Shown here: piece after piece, positions 55,454 to 63,386 of the stretch
Position numbering within the stretch: the first letter of the stretch is position 1
Layout of the letters: each line of letters begins with the position of its first letter
Assembly: GCA_038961845.1 (NCBI GenBank)
Contig: CP152408.1
Span: 4,774,001-4,838,000 of the forward strand
Direction: 5' to 3'
Source of the DNA: Xylophilus sp. GW821-FHT01B05
Lineage (GTDB): Bacteria > Pseudomonadota > Gammaproteobacteria > Burkholderiales > Burkholderiaceae_C
DNA length: 64,000 bases
Program-made: the position numbers and the translations under genes
Notes under the pieces: model-generated
Seen by the model: only the letters and a program-made list of their open reading frames with translations
What the model was told of the DNA's origin: nothing
The model's database searches: none

Positions 55454-56383
55454 ATGCATATCACCATCACCGAAGTCGGCCCCCGCGACGGCCTGCAAAG
55501 CGAGAAGACCTTCATTCCTACCGCCAGGAAAGTGCAGATCATCGATGCGATCTTTGCATCAGGCATACGCTCCGTTGAAGCAACCTCGTTCGTCTCACCT
55601 TCCGCAGTTCCGCAGATGTCGGATGCCGCGGAAGTATTGAGGCAGATCCAGAGGCCGGAGCATTCAGTGGTGAGCGTGCTCGCACCCAACGTCAGGGGCG
55701 CACATAGCGCCATCCGCGCTGGCGCCGACGAACTGGTCGCGTTCGTATCGGCCAGCGAGACACACAATAGAAAGAACCTCAATCGCAGCGTTGCCGAGTC
55801 CCTTGCAAACATTGAAGAGGTCGCTGAACTGGCATCGCAGGAAGGCGTCAGGTTGCGCGCCGCCATAGCCACTGCTTTCGGCTGCCCATTTGAAGGGAAT
55901 ATCGCCGTCGATTCTGTCGTTCGCGTCGCTCGGGCATTCGCTCGCGCGGGGGTAGGGCATTTGACCTTGGCAGACACCACGGGAATGGCCACCCCCAGCA
56001 TTGTCAGGGCTGTATGCGCAAGCGTGCGTGATGCGGTCCCTGACACGAGAATCTCCCTCCACTTCCACAACACGAGGGGTCTTGGCCTCCTCAACGTTGC
56101 CGCCGGCATCGAGCTGCAGATCGATGCCTACGAGTCTTCGATCGCAGGGGTCGGAGGGTGTCCGTTTGCGCCAGGTGCCACAGGGAACGTTTGCACGGAA
56201 GACCTTGTGCATTACTTGCATGAGGAAGGCCACAGTACAGGCATCGACCTCGAAACCCTCGTGCAGGCGGCATGGCTGATGGAAGAGACCCTGGGCCGTG
56301 CCTTGCCAGGCCAGGTAATGCGCGCGGGCAAGCGGCTGCGGCTTTACGACGCCGGTCAATCACCTGATGCCAAAGCTCGATGA
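55454..56383 (+). CDS. HMG-CoA lyase-like enzyme, candidate citramalyl-CoA lyase
   Basis: A 309-residue TIM-barrel lyase of the HMGL family, which cleaves 3-hydroxy-3-methylacyl-CoA thioesters by retro-Claisen reaction. All catalytic elements are visible: VGPRDGLQSEKTF at 9-20, the metal-binding His pair in SLHFHNTRGLG near 200, and the catalytic Cys in GGCPFAPGATGNVCTEDLV near 235. ATG 55454 is 16 bp after the leuD stop. With the CoA-transferase in the operon, citramalyl-CoA to pyruvate and acetyl-CoA is a chemically apt reaction; this is inference. Confidence 0.88.
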   Translation: MHITITEVGPRDGLQSEKTFIPTARKVQIIDAIFASGIRSVEATSFVSPSAVPQMSDAAEVLRQIQRPEHSVVSVLAPNVRGAHSAIRAGADELVAFVSASETHNRKNLNRSVAESLANIEEVAELASQEGVRLRAAIATAFGCPFEGNIAVDSVVRVARAFARAGVGHLTLADTTGMATPSIVRAVCASVRDAVPDTRISLHFHNTRGLGLLNVAAGIELQIDAYESSIAGVGGCPFAPGATGNVCTEDLVHYLHEEGHSTGIDLETLVQAAWLMEETLGRALPGQVMRAGKRLRLYDAGQSPDAKAR

Positions 56384-56543
56384 TTTTCATTGCCGAGCCT
56401 CGACATGGTCAGCGATGGTCCACCGTTGTCTCTACCGCGTTCAAATCCTGAACGCCTGAGCTCGGCCGGATCAGTGATCCGCGACACGGTTCTCTTCTTT
56501 CATCATGATCGCCAAGGCCGCGCAATCTCCGCAGGACAGCGAA

Positions 56544-56760
56544 ATGAACATCAATGGCAAGGTTTTCATCGTGACCGGTGGCGCTTCGGGCCCCGGCGAA
56601 GACACGGCGCGCATGCTGGCCGCCAACGGCGGCAAGGTAGTGATCGCCGGCATGCAGGCGGAAAGGGCGAAGCCCTTGCCAAGGAAATCGGCGGCGTGTT
56701 CCTCAAGTGCGACGTGAGCCAGGAAGTCGATGGCCAGGCTGCCGTGGCCGCTGCGCTCAA
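56544..56760 (+). pseudogene. Short-chain dehydrogenase fragment, frameshifted
   Basis: The N-terminal part of an SDR of the 3-hydroxy-2-methylbutyryl-CoA dehydrogenase type: MNINGKVFIVTGGASGPGED, then MLAANGGKVVIAGMQAE in one frame. The frame shifts by one base near 56664 and continues as KGEALAKEIGGVFLKCDVSQ and EVDGQAAVAAA. Nothing beyond the first 70 or so residues remains. It is joined at about 56752-56768 to the end of an acyl-CoA dehydrogenase gene. Confidence 0.85.
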
Positions 56761-56893
56761 GCTCGGCGGCTACGGCTACGTGAACGACTTTCCGCTTGAG
56801 CGCATCTACAGCGGCGTGCGCGTGTGCCAGATCTATGAAGGCACTTCGGACATCCAGAAGCTGCTGATCCAACGCGCGTTGGCACAGGGCTAG
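56761..56893 (+). pseudogene. Acyl-CoA dehydrogenase C-terminal fragment
   Basis: The last 43 residues of an acyl-CoA dehydrogenase: LGGYGYVNDFPLERIYSGVR, then VCQIYEGTSDIQKLLIQRAL, the classic C-terminal flavin-contact region, ending at TAG 56891. It is fused in frame to the shifted SDR fragment. SDR and acyl-CoA dehydrogenase genes are often neighbours in branched-chain amino-acid operons, so an internal deletion between two such genes explains the chimera. The stop codon is part of the inverted repeat that begins the next element. Confidence 0.85.
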
Positions 56894-57054
56894 TGTCGCG
56901 TCAAGCGTGAGGTGAAGGATGGGTGCGAAGGCATCGGCGTGCAGCGCAAGGCGCGGGCCGCCGCCCAGGCTTTACGCCTGGGCAAGGGCTGCAACGCGGC
57001 GATGCGCGGCGAGGGCAAGCGCACACCGGCAGATCATGCTTGACGCGACACTAG
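56890..57054. mobile_element. 165-bp MITE-like element with 17-bp terminal inverted repeats
   Basis: CTAGTGTCGCGTCAAGC (56890-56906) is exactly repeated in inverted orientation at 57038-57054. The 131-bp interior is GC-rich, has no gene, and contains a perfect hairpin: 8-bp arms GCCCAGGC (56963-56970) and GCCTGGGC (56976-56983). The outer CTAG or TA may be a target duplication. Size, inverted ends and lack of a transposase gene fit a miniature element mobilised in trans. It sits exactly at the stop codon of the dehydrogenase fragment. Confidence 0.65.
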
Positions 57055-57168
57055 GGCCGGTTGAGATGCTGAGCGCGCTTTGCAATCAAACTTGACTGCT
57101 CGGGAGCGCTCAGTCGTACCTGCGATTGCTTCAGCGAATCTTCCATGCGCGAGTTTGGAGAAAGCAAG

Positions 57169-57549
57169 ATGTTAGAAATCCCGAGGACCATGAAACCCAG
57201 TGACGATGCTACGAACCTGGCCAAACTTCTGAGAGCCTCACTAGTTGAAGCTCTCCCCCCAGCAAATGTTGGCGAAGGGTGCCCGATAGAGGTATCACCA
57301 AGGTCGATTCATCAGCTCGAATCCGTCATACGTGTTTGCTGCTTCAACAGGGTTGCATGGACGCTTGAGAGCGACTTGAAGATCATCGACCATAGAAGGT
57401 CGCTCGACGTTGACGTCATTGTCTCTCTAGCCTTCCTAGTCCACAGCCATGAGTTTGGCGAGGAGCCTGCTAGTGCTGACGACTGCCATCCAGGCGCGGC
57501 GTCACTGGGACAAGACAGAACAAACCAGTTGTGCTGGAGCAGGCTTTAG
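57169..57549 (+). CDS. Hypothetical protein, 126 aa, atypical composition
   Basis: I do not recognise this gene. The ATG at 57169 has a good ribosome site (GGAGAAAG) and is preferred to ATG 57145. Codon use is visibly less GC-biased than the neighbours (ctagttgaagctctc, ttgcttcaacagg), which suggests foreign origin. The protein shows helical and beta stretches (LESVIRVCCFNRVAWTLESD, DVDVIVSLAFLVHS) with no known motif. Its last 30 or so codons may run into IS-derived sequence, so the natural C-terminus may be lost. Confidence 0.45.
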   Translation: MLEIPRTMKPSDDATNLAKLLRASLVEALPPANVGEGCPIEVSPRSIHQLESVIRVCCFNRVAWTLESDLKIIDHRRSLDVDVIVSLAFLVHSHEFGEEPASADDCHPGAASLGQDRTNQLCWSRL

Positions 57550-57609
57550 AAAAATCAGATTGGCGCGGCCCGTATGAAACTGGGGCGCAACGCTTGCAGC
57601 GCGTTCTAG

Positions 57610-57803
57610 ATCGTGGACGCGCAGGGATTTCTCCATGCTGTGGCGGTGACGACAGCCGAGGTGACAGACCGCAAGGGCGCGCTGCAGGCATTCAAACGCT
57701 GCAAGTCCTCTCTCACGCAAGTCCACAGCCTGCTGGCAGACGCCGGCTACGCGGGAGAACTCTTCGCGCAGGGCGTGCGCGACATCCTGGCGCTACTGCT
57801 CAG
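57610..57803 (+). pseudogene. IS5-like transposase fragment
   Basis: The frame beginning GTG 57613 reads MDAQGFLHAVAVTTAEVTDR, then KGALQAF, later LADAGYAGELFAQGVRDIL. This is the region around the second catalytic aspartate (DAGY) of IS5/IS427-type transposases. Both ends are lost, upstream frames are broken by a stop, and the downstream part (from about 57803) no longer matches. It differs from the IS5 fragment at 45725, so it comes from another element. From 57804 to 57932 I see no gene. Confidence 0.75.
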
Positions 57804-57932
57804 GAGAGCGCGAACACGTTCTAAGCCTTTCACCTTCCGTAATTCGGGCCCGGGATTTGCTTATTACAAAACAGACGATCGATTGTCAGACAATCCATCC
57901 ACAATCCGAGCTCCTTACCTTGAGGCCCCTGC

Positions 57933-58721
57933 ATGAGCGATCCGATCATTCGAATCACAGGCTTGAACAAGCACTTCGGTGATAACCACGTCCTGCGCGG
58001 CATCGACCTTGATGTCCAGAAGGGGGAAAAGATTGCAATCCTGGGCGCCAGCGGCTCCGGCAAGAGCACGCTGCTGCGCTGCCTGAACTTCATGGAGATG
58101 CCCAGCGCCGGCCGCATCGAGCTGGATGGCCAGGTGATCGGCAAGCCCGCCCGCTCGTCGAGTCCCACTGATCTGCAGATGAGCTACACCACAGGCGAAC
58201 TCTCCGAAGTCCGCAGGCGCGTCGGCATGGTGTTCCAGCAGTTCAACCTGTTCCCGCACATGAGCGTGCTGGCAAATGTCATGGAGGGCCTGGTGACGGT
58301 CCTTCGGCTGTCGGTGGGCGAGGCCAGGGCCCGCTCCATGGCTCAGCTCGAAAAGGTTGGCATGGCGCACAAGGCCGATGCCTATCCCGGCCGGCTATCG
58401 GGCGGCCAGCAACAGCGCGTAGCCATCGCCCGTGCCCTGGCGATGGACCCTGAGGTTCTGCTTTTCGACGAACCCACTTCGTCGCTGGACCCTGAACTTG
58501 TGGGCGAAGTGCTGAACGTCATCCGCGACCTGGCGCAAGAGGGCCGGACCATGCTGCTCGTCACCCACGAAGTCGGGTTCGCCTACCACTACGCCGACCG
58601 CGTTCTGTTCCTGGCCGACGGCCAGTTCTACGAAACCGGCACCCCTGACCAGGTACTGAAGCATCCGCAGCGGGAACGCACACAGCGTTTTCTGGAGCGC
58701 TTCACCGCTTTCAATTTCTGA
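57933..58721 (+). CDS. Polar amino-acid ABC transporter, ATPase
   Basis: A 262-residue ATPase of the GlnQ/HisP type. Walker [19 protein letters not shown] near residue 34, Q-loop VFQQFNLFPHMSV, signature LSGGQQQRVAIARALAMDP, Walker B VLLFDEPTSSLDPELV, and switch His in VTHEVGFAYHYADRV. A stretch of about 20 extra residues (RSSSPTDLQMSYTTGELSEV) before the Q-loop is typical of the HisP subgroup. It is the first gene of an operon with an aminotransferase homologue, binding protein and two permeases. Confidence 0.93.
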   Translation: MSDPIIRITGLNKHFGDNHVLRGIDLDVQKGEKIAILGASGSGKSTLLRCLNFMEMPSAGRIELDGQVIGKPARSSSPTDLQMSYTTGELSEVRRRVGMVFQQFNLFPHMSVLANVMEGLVTVLRLSVGEARARSMAQLEKVGMAHKADAYPGRLSGGQQQRVAIARALAMDPEVLLFDEPTSSLDPELVGEVLNVIRDLAQEGRTMLLVTHEVGFAYHYADRVLFLADGQFYETGTPDQVLKHPQRERTQRFLERFTAFNF

Positions 58722-58747
58722 GCACCCCATTCAAACCGAGCCGCCCC

Positions 58748-59668
58748 ATGCAAGCATCCCCTCAAGCCTCGACGACGAGTTCACAGTCCTACCTGCCCGA
58801 TGAGCGAAATGCGCAGGTCCTGGTCTACGTCAACGGCGAATTCGTTCCCCGCGCCGAAGCGTGCATCTCTGTCTTCGATGCCGGCTACGTGTGCGGCGAC
58901 GGCGTCTGGGAGGGCGTGCGCCTGGTCAAGGGCAAAGTCGTCTCCTTCGATGCGCACGTGGATCGCCTGCTGGAAGGCGCACGCACGATCCAGATGGACA
59001 TTGGCCTGTCCAAAGAGCAGATCAAGGCGGTCATCACCTCGACCTTCGAGAAGAACGGCATGAGCGATGGCGCCCATGCACGGCTGATGGTCACACGCGG
59101 CATCAAGAAAACGCCCAACCAGGACCCGCGCTTCATCATCGGCGGCCCCACCCTCGTCTGCGTGGCAGAACACAAGGTCGTCACGGCCGAAGCCAAGAAG
59201 CGCGGCTTGAATCTGTTCACCTCCACCGTGCGCTGCAGCGCGCCGGACGTGTTCGACCTGCGGCTGAACTCGCACAGCCGGCTCAACCTCATCCAGGCCC
59301 TGATCCAGGCCATCAACGCCGGTGCGGATGAGGCCATCATGCTCGACCCCATGGGCTTCGTTTCGAGCTGCAACTCGACAAACTTCTTCATCGTGCGCAA
59401 GGGCGCGCTGTGGACGTCCTCCGGCAAGTACTGCTTCAACGGCATCACCCGGGCCACGGTGCTGCGTCTTGCGCGCGAGGCCGGCATACCGGTTTTCGAG
59501 GGCGACTTCACGCTGGCCGACATGTACAACGCCGAAGAAGCCTTTGTCACCGGCACGCTCGGTGGCATCACTCCGGTCTCACGGATCGACGGACGCACCA
59601 TCGTCGGCGGCGCAGTCACCGCGCGCCTGGACACGCTCTACCGCCAGTACATCGGGCAGATCGAGTGA
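58748..59668 (+). CDS. Class IV aminotransferase homologue, apparently without the PLP lysine
   Basis: A 306-residue protein of the branched-chain/D-amino-acid aminotransferase (fold-type IV) family. N-terminal domain: VYVNGEFVPRAEACISVFDA, then GYVCGDGVWEGVRL. Phosphate-contact regions: GFVSSCNSTNFFIVRKG and NGITRATVLRLAREAGIPVF. At the place where the PLP-binding lysine should start the interdomain helix, the sequence is LNSHSRLNLIQALIQ, with Arg178, and no lysine occurs between residues 152 and 217. It may be inactive, use another residue, or have a new role. Within a transporter operon it could act on the imported amino acid. Confidence 0.8.
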   Translation: MQASPQASTTSSQSYLPDERNAQVLVYVNGEFVPRAEACISVFDAGYVCGDGVWEGVRLVKGKVVSFDAHVDRLLEGARTIQMDIGLSKEQIKAVITSTFEKNGMSDGAHARLMVTRGIKKTPNQDPRFIIGGPTLVCVAEHKVVTAEAKKRGLNLFTSTVRCSAPDVFDLRLNSHSRLNLIQALIQAINAGADEAIMLDPMGFVSSCNSTNFFIVRKGALWTSSGKYCFNGITRATVLRLAREAGIPVFEGDFTLADMYNAEEAFVTGTLGGITPVSRIDGRTIVGGAVTARLDTLYRQYIGQIE

Positions 59669-59717
59669 TCGATCACCCCAACAACTCCGCTTCGCACCTA
59701 CTTCTCAAGGAACAGCA

Positions 59718-60569
59718 ATGAACCTCTCCCTTCACCGCTCGGGCATGCGCAGACTCTTCGCCATCGCCATGTCCGTTCTTCTCTCATTCGCGGCAACAAC
59801 GGGCTGGGCGCAAACCAACACCCTGCAAAAGATCAAGCAGGCCGGCGAGCTCAAGATTGGCGTGGCGCAGGGCGATCCCTGGTACTACCGCGATCCTGCT
59901 ACGGGCACCTGGACCGGCCTGGGCGTCATGATCGGCCAGACCATCGCCAAGGACCTGGGCGTCAAGCTCGTGCCGGTCGAGACGACCTACGGCAACAGCG
60001 TGGCCGCACTGCAGGCCGGCCAGATCGACGTGATGTTTGTGCTCGACGCCACCGATGAGCGCAAGAAGGCGGTCGACTTCCCGACCAAACCGCTGCTCTG
60101 GTACGCGCAAGGCGTGCTGACCAAGGACAGCCTGGTGGCCAAGAACTGGAGCGATCTGGACAAGCCCGAGATCAAGCTGGGAGTGGCGCTCGGCACCGCC
60201 ACCGACCGCGACCTGACCAAGCGCATCCCGCAGGCCAAGCTCGAGCGCTTCACCAACACCGACGAGACAATTGCCGCATTCATGTCCGGCCGCGTTGACG
60301 GCATCGCCTTCTACCACCCCGCGCTCGTCATCGCGTACTCGAAGATCCACAAGGGCAAGGTGCAGATTCCCCAGCCCGTCGTTGCGCTGCCCACCAGCGC
60401 CGGCATTCGCCGCGAGCCGGACACGGCCTTCCGCGACTTCCTCGACGACGAGTTCTCCAAGCTCTACACCTCGGGCCAGACCCAGGCCTTGTACGCCCAG
60501 TACTTGAAAACCAAGGGACTGGACGCAGCCACCCTGCCTGGCGTGACCAAGGAAGCACTGGAAAGATAA
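59718..60569 (+). CDS. Polar amino-acid ABC transporter, substrate-binding protein
   Basis: A 283-residue periplasmic binding protein of family 3. Signal peptide MNLSLHRSGMRRLFAIAMSV to about residue 32 (GWA-Q). Mature motifs are LQKIKQAGELKIGVAQGDPW, VPVETTYGNSVAALQAGQID and VMFVLDATDERKKAVDFPTK. The arginine usually contacting the ligand carboxylate in this region is replaced by a DATDER sequence that still contains Arg. ATG 59718 follows AAGGAAC. The ligand cannot be determined; polar or aromatic amino acids are possible. Confidence 0.92.
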   Translation: MNLSLHRSGMRRLFAIAMSVLLSFAATTGWAQTNTLQKIKQAGELKIGVAQGDPWYYRDPATGTWTGLGVMIGQTIAKDLGVKLVPVETTYGNSVAALQAGQIDVMFVLDATDERKKAVDFPTKPLLWYAQGVLTKDSLVAKNWSDLDKPEIKLGVALGTATDRDLTKRIPQAKLERFTNTDETIAAFMSGRVDGIAFYHPALVIAYSKIHKGKVQIPQPVVALPTSAGIRREPDTAFRDFLDDEFSKLYTSGQTQALYAQYLKTKGLDAATLPGVTKEALER

Positions 60570-60593
60570 GCGTGGCCCGAGAGGAGCTCTGAG

Positions 60594-61274
60594 ATGAACT
60601 ACGAGTGGGACTTCGGCGCCGTCTGGGCACACCGCGACATGCTGCTGGCCGGCGCCTTCGGCACCTTGAAGATTGCGGCGGTGGCGATCCTGATCGGCGT
60701 CGCCATCGGCGCGGTGCTGGCAAGCATGCGCTTGTCCAAACGCCGCTGGCTCGAACTCCCCGCCATCTGGTTCACCGAGTTCTATCGCAACACGCCGCCG
60801 CTGATTCACTTCTTCTGGGCCTTCTATGGCCTGCCGGTGTTGATCGGCGTGAGCCTCGACCCTTACGTGGCGGCCATCATCGCGCTCTCGACGCAATCCG
60901 GTGCGTTCTACGCCGAGGTGATCCGCGGCGGCGTGGTCTCGGTCGAGCGCGGCCAGTGGGAGGGCGCCCGCGCGATCGGCATGAAGCCGGCGCAAGTCGT
61001 GCGCCGCGTGATCCTGCCGCAGGCGGCGCAGCGAATGCTCCCGCCATTCCTTGAGCGCTCCTTCGAGCTGATCAAGACCACGGCGCTGGCCTCTACGCTG
61101 GCGTATTCCGACCTGATGTACCAGGCGATGCAGGTCAACTCGATCACCTTCCGGCCGCTGGAGGTCTACACCTTCGTGGCGGGCACCTTCTTTGTGTCGC
61201 TGCTGTGCCTGAGCTTCCTCGCGCACCTGCTTGAGCGGCGCCTGTCCCGCTTCACCCTCCTTCCCGCGAGCTGA
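60594..61274 (+). CDS. Polar amino-acid ABC transporter, permease 1
   Basis: A 226-residue inner-membrane permease of the HisMQ/GlnP family with about five helices. FYRNTPPLIHFFWAFYGLPV is a family signature, and the coupling loop EVIRGGVVSVERGQWEGARAIGM lies near residue 110. It is followed 6 bp later by the second permease, the two forming the heterodimeric channel. Confidence 0.93.
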   Translation: MNYEWDFGAVWAHRDMLLAGAFGTLKIAAVAILIGVAIGAVLASMRLSKRRWLELPAIWFTEFYRNTPPLIHFFWAFYGLPVLIGVSLDPYVAAIIALSTQSGAFYAEVIRGGVVSVERGQWEGARAIGMKPAQVVRRVILPQAAQRMLPPFLERSFELIKTTALASTLAYSDLMYQAMQVNSITFRPLEVYTFVAGTFFVSLLCLSFLAHLLERRLSRFTLLPAS

Positions 61275-61280
61275 TCGGCC

Positions 61281-61946
61281 ATGGACTTCACCTGGGATTT
61301 CTCGTCGGTCGTCCAGAACTATCCGGTGCTGCTGAAGGGCGTGGGCATGACTGCGCTGCTCTGGATCATTGCCTTTCCGCTGTCGATGCTGATCGGCTTT
61401 GTCCTATCGCTGGGTGCGCGCTCGCGCTTGCGCGCGTTGCGCGCACTCACGCGGGTGTACGTCGAAGTGTTTCGCAACACGCCTGTGATCATCCAGTTGA
61501 TCTGGTTCTTCTACGCATTCCCGATCCTGACAGGCTACCAGCTCAGCCCCATCACCGCGGCCTTGTGCGGCCTGATCCTCAATGCCTCGGCCTACTGCTC
61601 GGAGATCTTCCGTGGCGGGATGGCCTCGATTCCCAAAGGCCAGTGGGAAGGTGCGCACGCCGTCGGCATGAGCCACGCACAGGCGCTGCGGCGCATCATC
61701 GTGCCGCAAGTGCTGGTGCGCATGCTGCCGGCCTTCACCAACCGCGGCATCGAGCTGGCGAAGAACACCTCCATCGCCTCGGTCATCGCCGTGCAGGAGC
61801 TGATGTACCAGGGCCGTGCGCTCAGCTCGGTCTACTACCACCCGCTGGAGGCGCTGACGACGGTCGCCGTGATCTACTTCGTGCTGATCTATCCGGGCGC
61901 GTTCTGGGCCTCTCGCTTCGAGAAGCGCTTCGCGCTGCGCGCCTGA
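61281..61946 (+). CDS. Polar amino-acid ABC transporter, permease 2
   Basis: A 221-residue permease homologous to permease 1. Signature FRNTPVIIQLIWFFYAFPIL near residue 63 and coupling loop EIFRGGMASIPKGQWEGAHAV near 110. About five helices. It ends 42 bp before the GntR gene on the same strand, and the whole run from the ATPase to GntR is probably one transcript. Confidence 0.93.
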   Translation: MDFTWDFSSVVQNYPVLLKGVGMTALLWIIAFPLSMLIGFVLSLGARSRLRALRALTRVYVEVFRNTPVIIQLIWFFYAFPILTGYQLSPITAALCGLILNASAYCSEIFRGGMASIPKGQWEGAHAVGMSHAQALRRIIVPQVLVRMLPAFTNRGIELAKNTSIASVIAVQELMYQGRALSSVYYHPLEALTTVAVIYFVLIYPGAFWASRFEKRFALRA

Positions 61947-61988
61947 TGCCGAGCACGCCCCACGCGGCCCACCAGCCTCACTGAAGAC

Positions 61989-62675
61989 ATGTCCACCCTC
62001 CCCACCTTCCAGCCCATTCCATCGGTCACCAGACGAGACCACGTGGCGGCAGCGCTGAAGAAGTCCATCCTGGCCGGGCAGATCCCGCCCGGCACGCAAC
62101 TGGTCGAAAGCGGCCTTGCCACCCAGTTCGGCGTCAGCCGCGGCCTGCTGCGCGAAGCCATCCGCGAGCTGATCGAGTCCGGCCTCGTGGTCAACCGGCC
62201 CTACGCCGGGACTTTCGTGACAGACATCAACGAGCAGATCCTGCGCGACGCCTACGAGGTCCGCCGCGTCCTCGAACGGCAGGCCTACATCAGCCTCTGG
62301 CCACGCCGCGATCAGGCGTTTCGAGACGAACTGCAATCACGCTTCGAGCTGATGATGCAAGCCGTGGCGAGCGATGACCTCACCGAAGAAATCAGGGCAG
62401 AGGCGCACTTCCACGGCCTGGTCTATGAGCGATGCGGCAACCATCTCATGCCAGCGCTGTGGCAGCAGATGACGCAGAAGATCCAACTCGGCTTCGCCAT
62501 CTGCCAGATTTCGCATGCCCCCAAGCTCGACTTCGAGGAAAACCATCGGAGGCTGCTCGAGCTGACGCTAGGAGACGATCTCCACGCGCTATTGGAAGAA
62601 CTCGACATTCACCTCAATCGTGGTCTTGCCACCATTGAATTCACGTCTCGCTCTGCCAGCAAGCCGTCTGTCTAG
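61989..62675 (+). CDS. GntR-family regulator (FadR/FCD subfamily)
   Basis: A 228-residue repressor-type regulator. Winged helix (residues 15-80) with LVESGLATQFGVSRGLLREA as recognition region, and an all-helical FCD effector domain. The metal-binding residues of FCD domains are suggested by AEAHFHGLVYERCGN and FEENHRRLLE. It is the last gene of the transporter operon and probably controls it. A GCGCCC/GGGCGC inverted repeat (62675-62695) follows the stop, between this gene and the convergent one. Confidence 0.9.
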   Translation: MSTLPTFQPIPSVTRRDHVAAALKKSILAGQIPPGTQLVESGLATQFGVSRGLLREAIRELIESGLVVNRPYAGTFVTDINEQILRDAYEVRRVLERQAYISLWPRRDQAFRDELQSRFELMMQAVASDDLTEEIRAEAHFHGLVYERCGNHLMPALWQQMTQKIQLGFAICQISHAPKLDFEENHRRLLELTLGDDLHALLEELDIHLNRGLATIEFTSRSASKPSV

Positions 62676-62761
62676 CGCCCGGCATGAGAGGGCGCCCCAT
62701 CGCGATTCAGCTCTTGGCCGAGTTCAGCGGCCGAGATGCCGGTGCACGATACAGGCTGCGC

Positions 62762-63373
62762 TCACCGTAGAAAGGTGAACATGCTTCGAACCGGACTCAT
62801 GAAATGAGGCCGCACGCGCTCGCTCCAGGCCGTCCCGCGGACGGTCAACCACTCGAAGGATGCCGTGGTCTGTTCCGCAATGAGGTCGTAGCAAGCCAGT
62901 GATTGCAGCTCGTCATCGTTGTTCCAGAAACGTTGAGCGCGCACGCAGCCCGGAACACCGGCAAGTCCAGGAAGGTGCTCGTTGTCGTACCAACACTGCA
63001 GTTCGATCTCCCAATCGGGCTCAGGCGTCATTTCCACAACGTAGTGAAAGAGCGCGAGCTCATGCGAGCTGGCGCCGGCAAGGTCCTGCATCAGCGTCAG
63101 GCGCGAGGCCGTCACCGAGGCGCCGTTGCATGCCGCCCTTGCGTCCTCCGCCAGCGCATCCAGCGAGCGCCGCGAGAACGCTGTCCGGTTCGGCAATTGC
63201 AAGTACACGTACGCAATGCCAGCGTGCGCCGACCAGGCACGCCGGGCCACGGTGCAATTGAGCTTTTCATGGATGCGCGTTCCGGCCCATCGCTCATCGA
63301 ATGGTTCAACTGGATCCGATCGCCCGCCAAAGCGCAGAAGCACGACGTCGGTTGGTACTTGATCAAGTGACAT
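62762..63373 (-). CDS. Hypothetical DUF4286/EthD-like protein
   Basis: A 203-residue protein starting at ATG 63373 (MSLDQVPTDVVLLRF); a longer frame upstream runs antisense and into the amidohydrolase gene. The C-terminal half has ELQCWYDNEHLPGLAGVPGC and VRAQRFWN, the type of motif found in dimeric alpha-beta barrel proteins such as DUF4286 and EthD. Those often assist oxidation or rearrangement of aromatic compounds. It is 13 bp downstream of the amidohydrolase gene, so the two likely work in one pathway. Function unproven. Confidence 0.72.
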   Translation of the reverse strand: MSLDQVPTDVVLLRFGGRSDPVEPFDERWAGTRIHEKLNCTVARRAWSAHAGIAYVYLQLPNRTAFSRRSLDALAEDARAACNGASVTASRLTLMQDLAGASSHELALFHYVVEMTPEPDWEIELQCWYDNEHLPGLAGVPGCVRAQRFWNNDDELQSLACYDLIAEQTTASFEWLTVRGTAWSERVRPHFMSPVRSMFTFLR

Positions 63374-63386
63374 AGGCAGACCCCGG

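Noticed and set aside
57610..57803. Right half of the same IS as the fragment at 45725
   Set aside because: The two transposase types differ: the left fragment is of the kind whose C-terminal part has other signature motifs, and no shared ends were seen. They are treated as separate elements.
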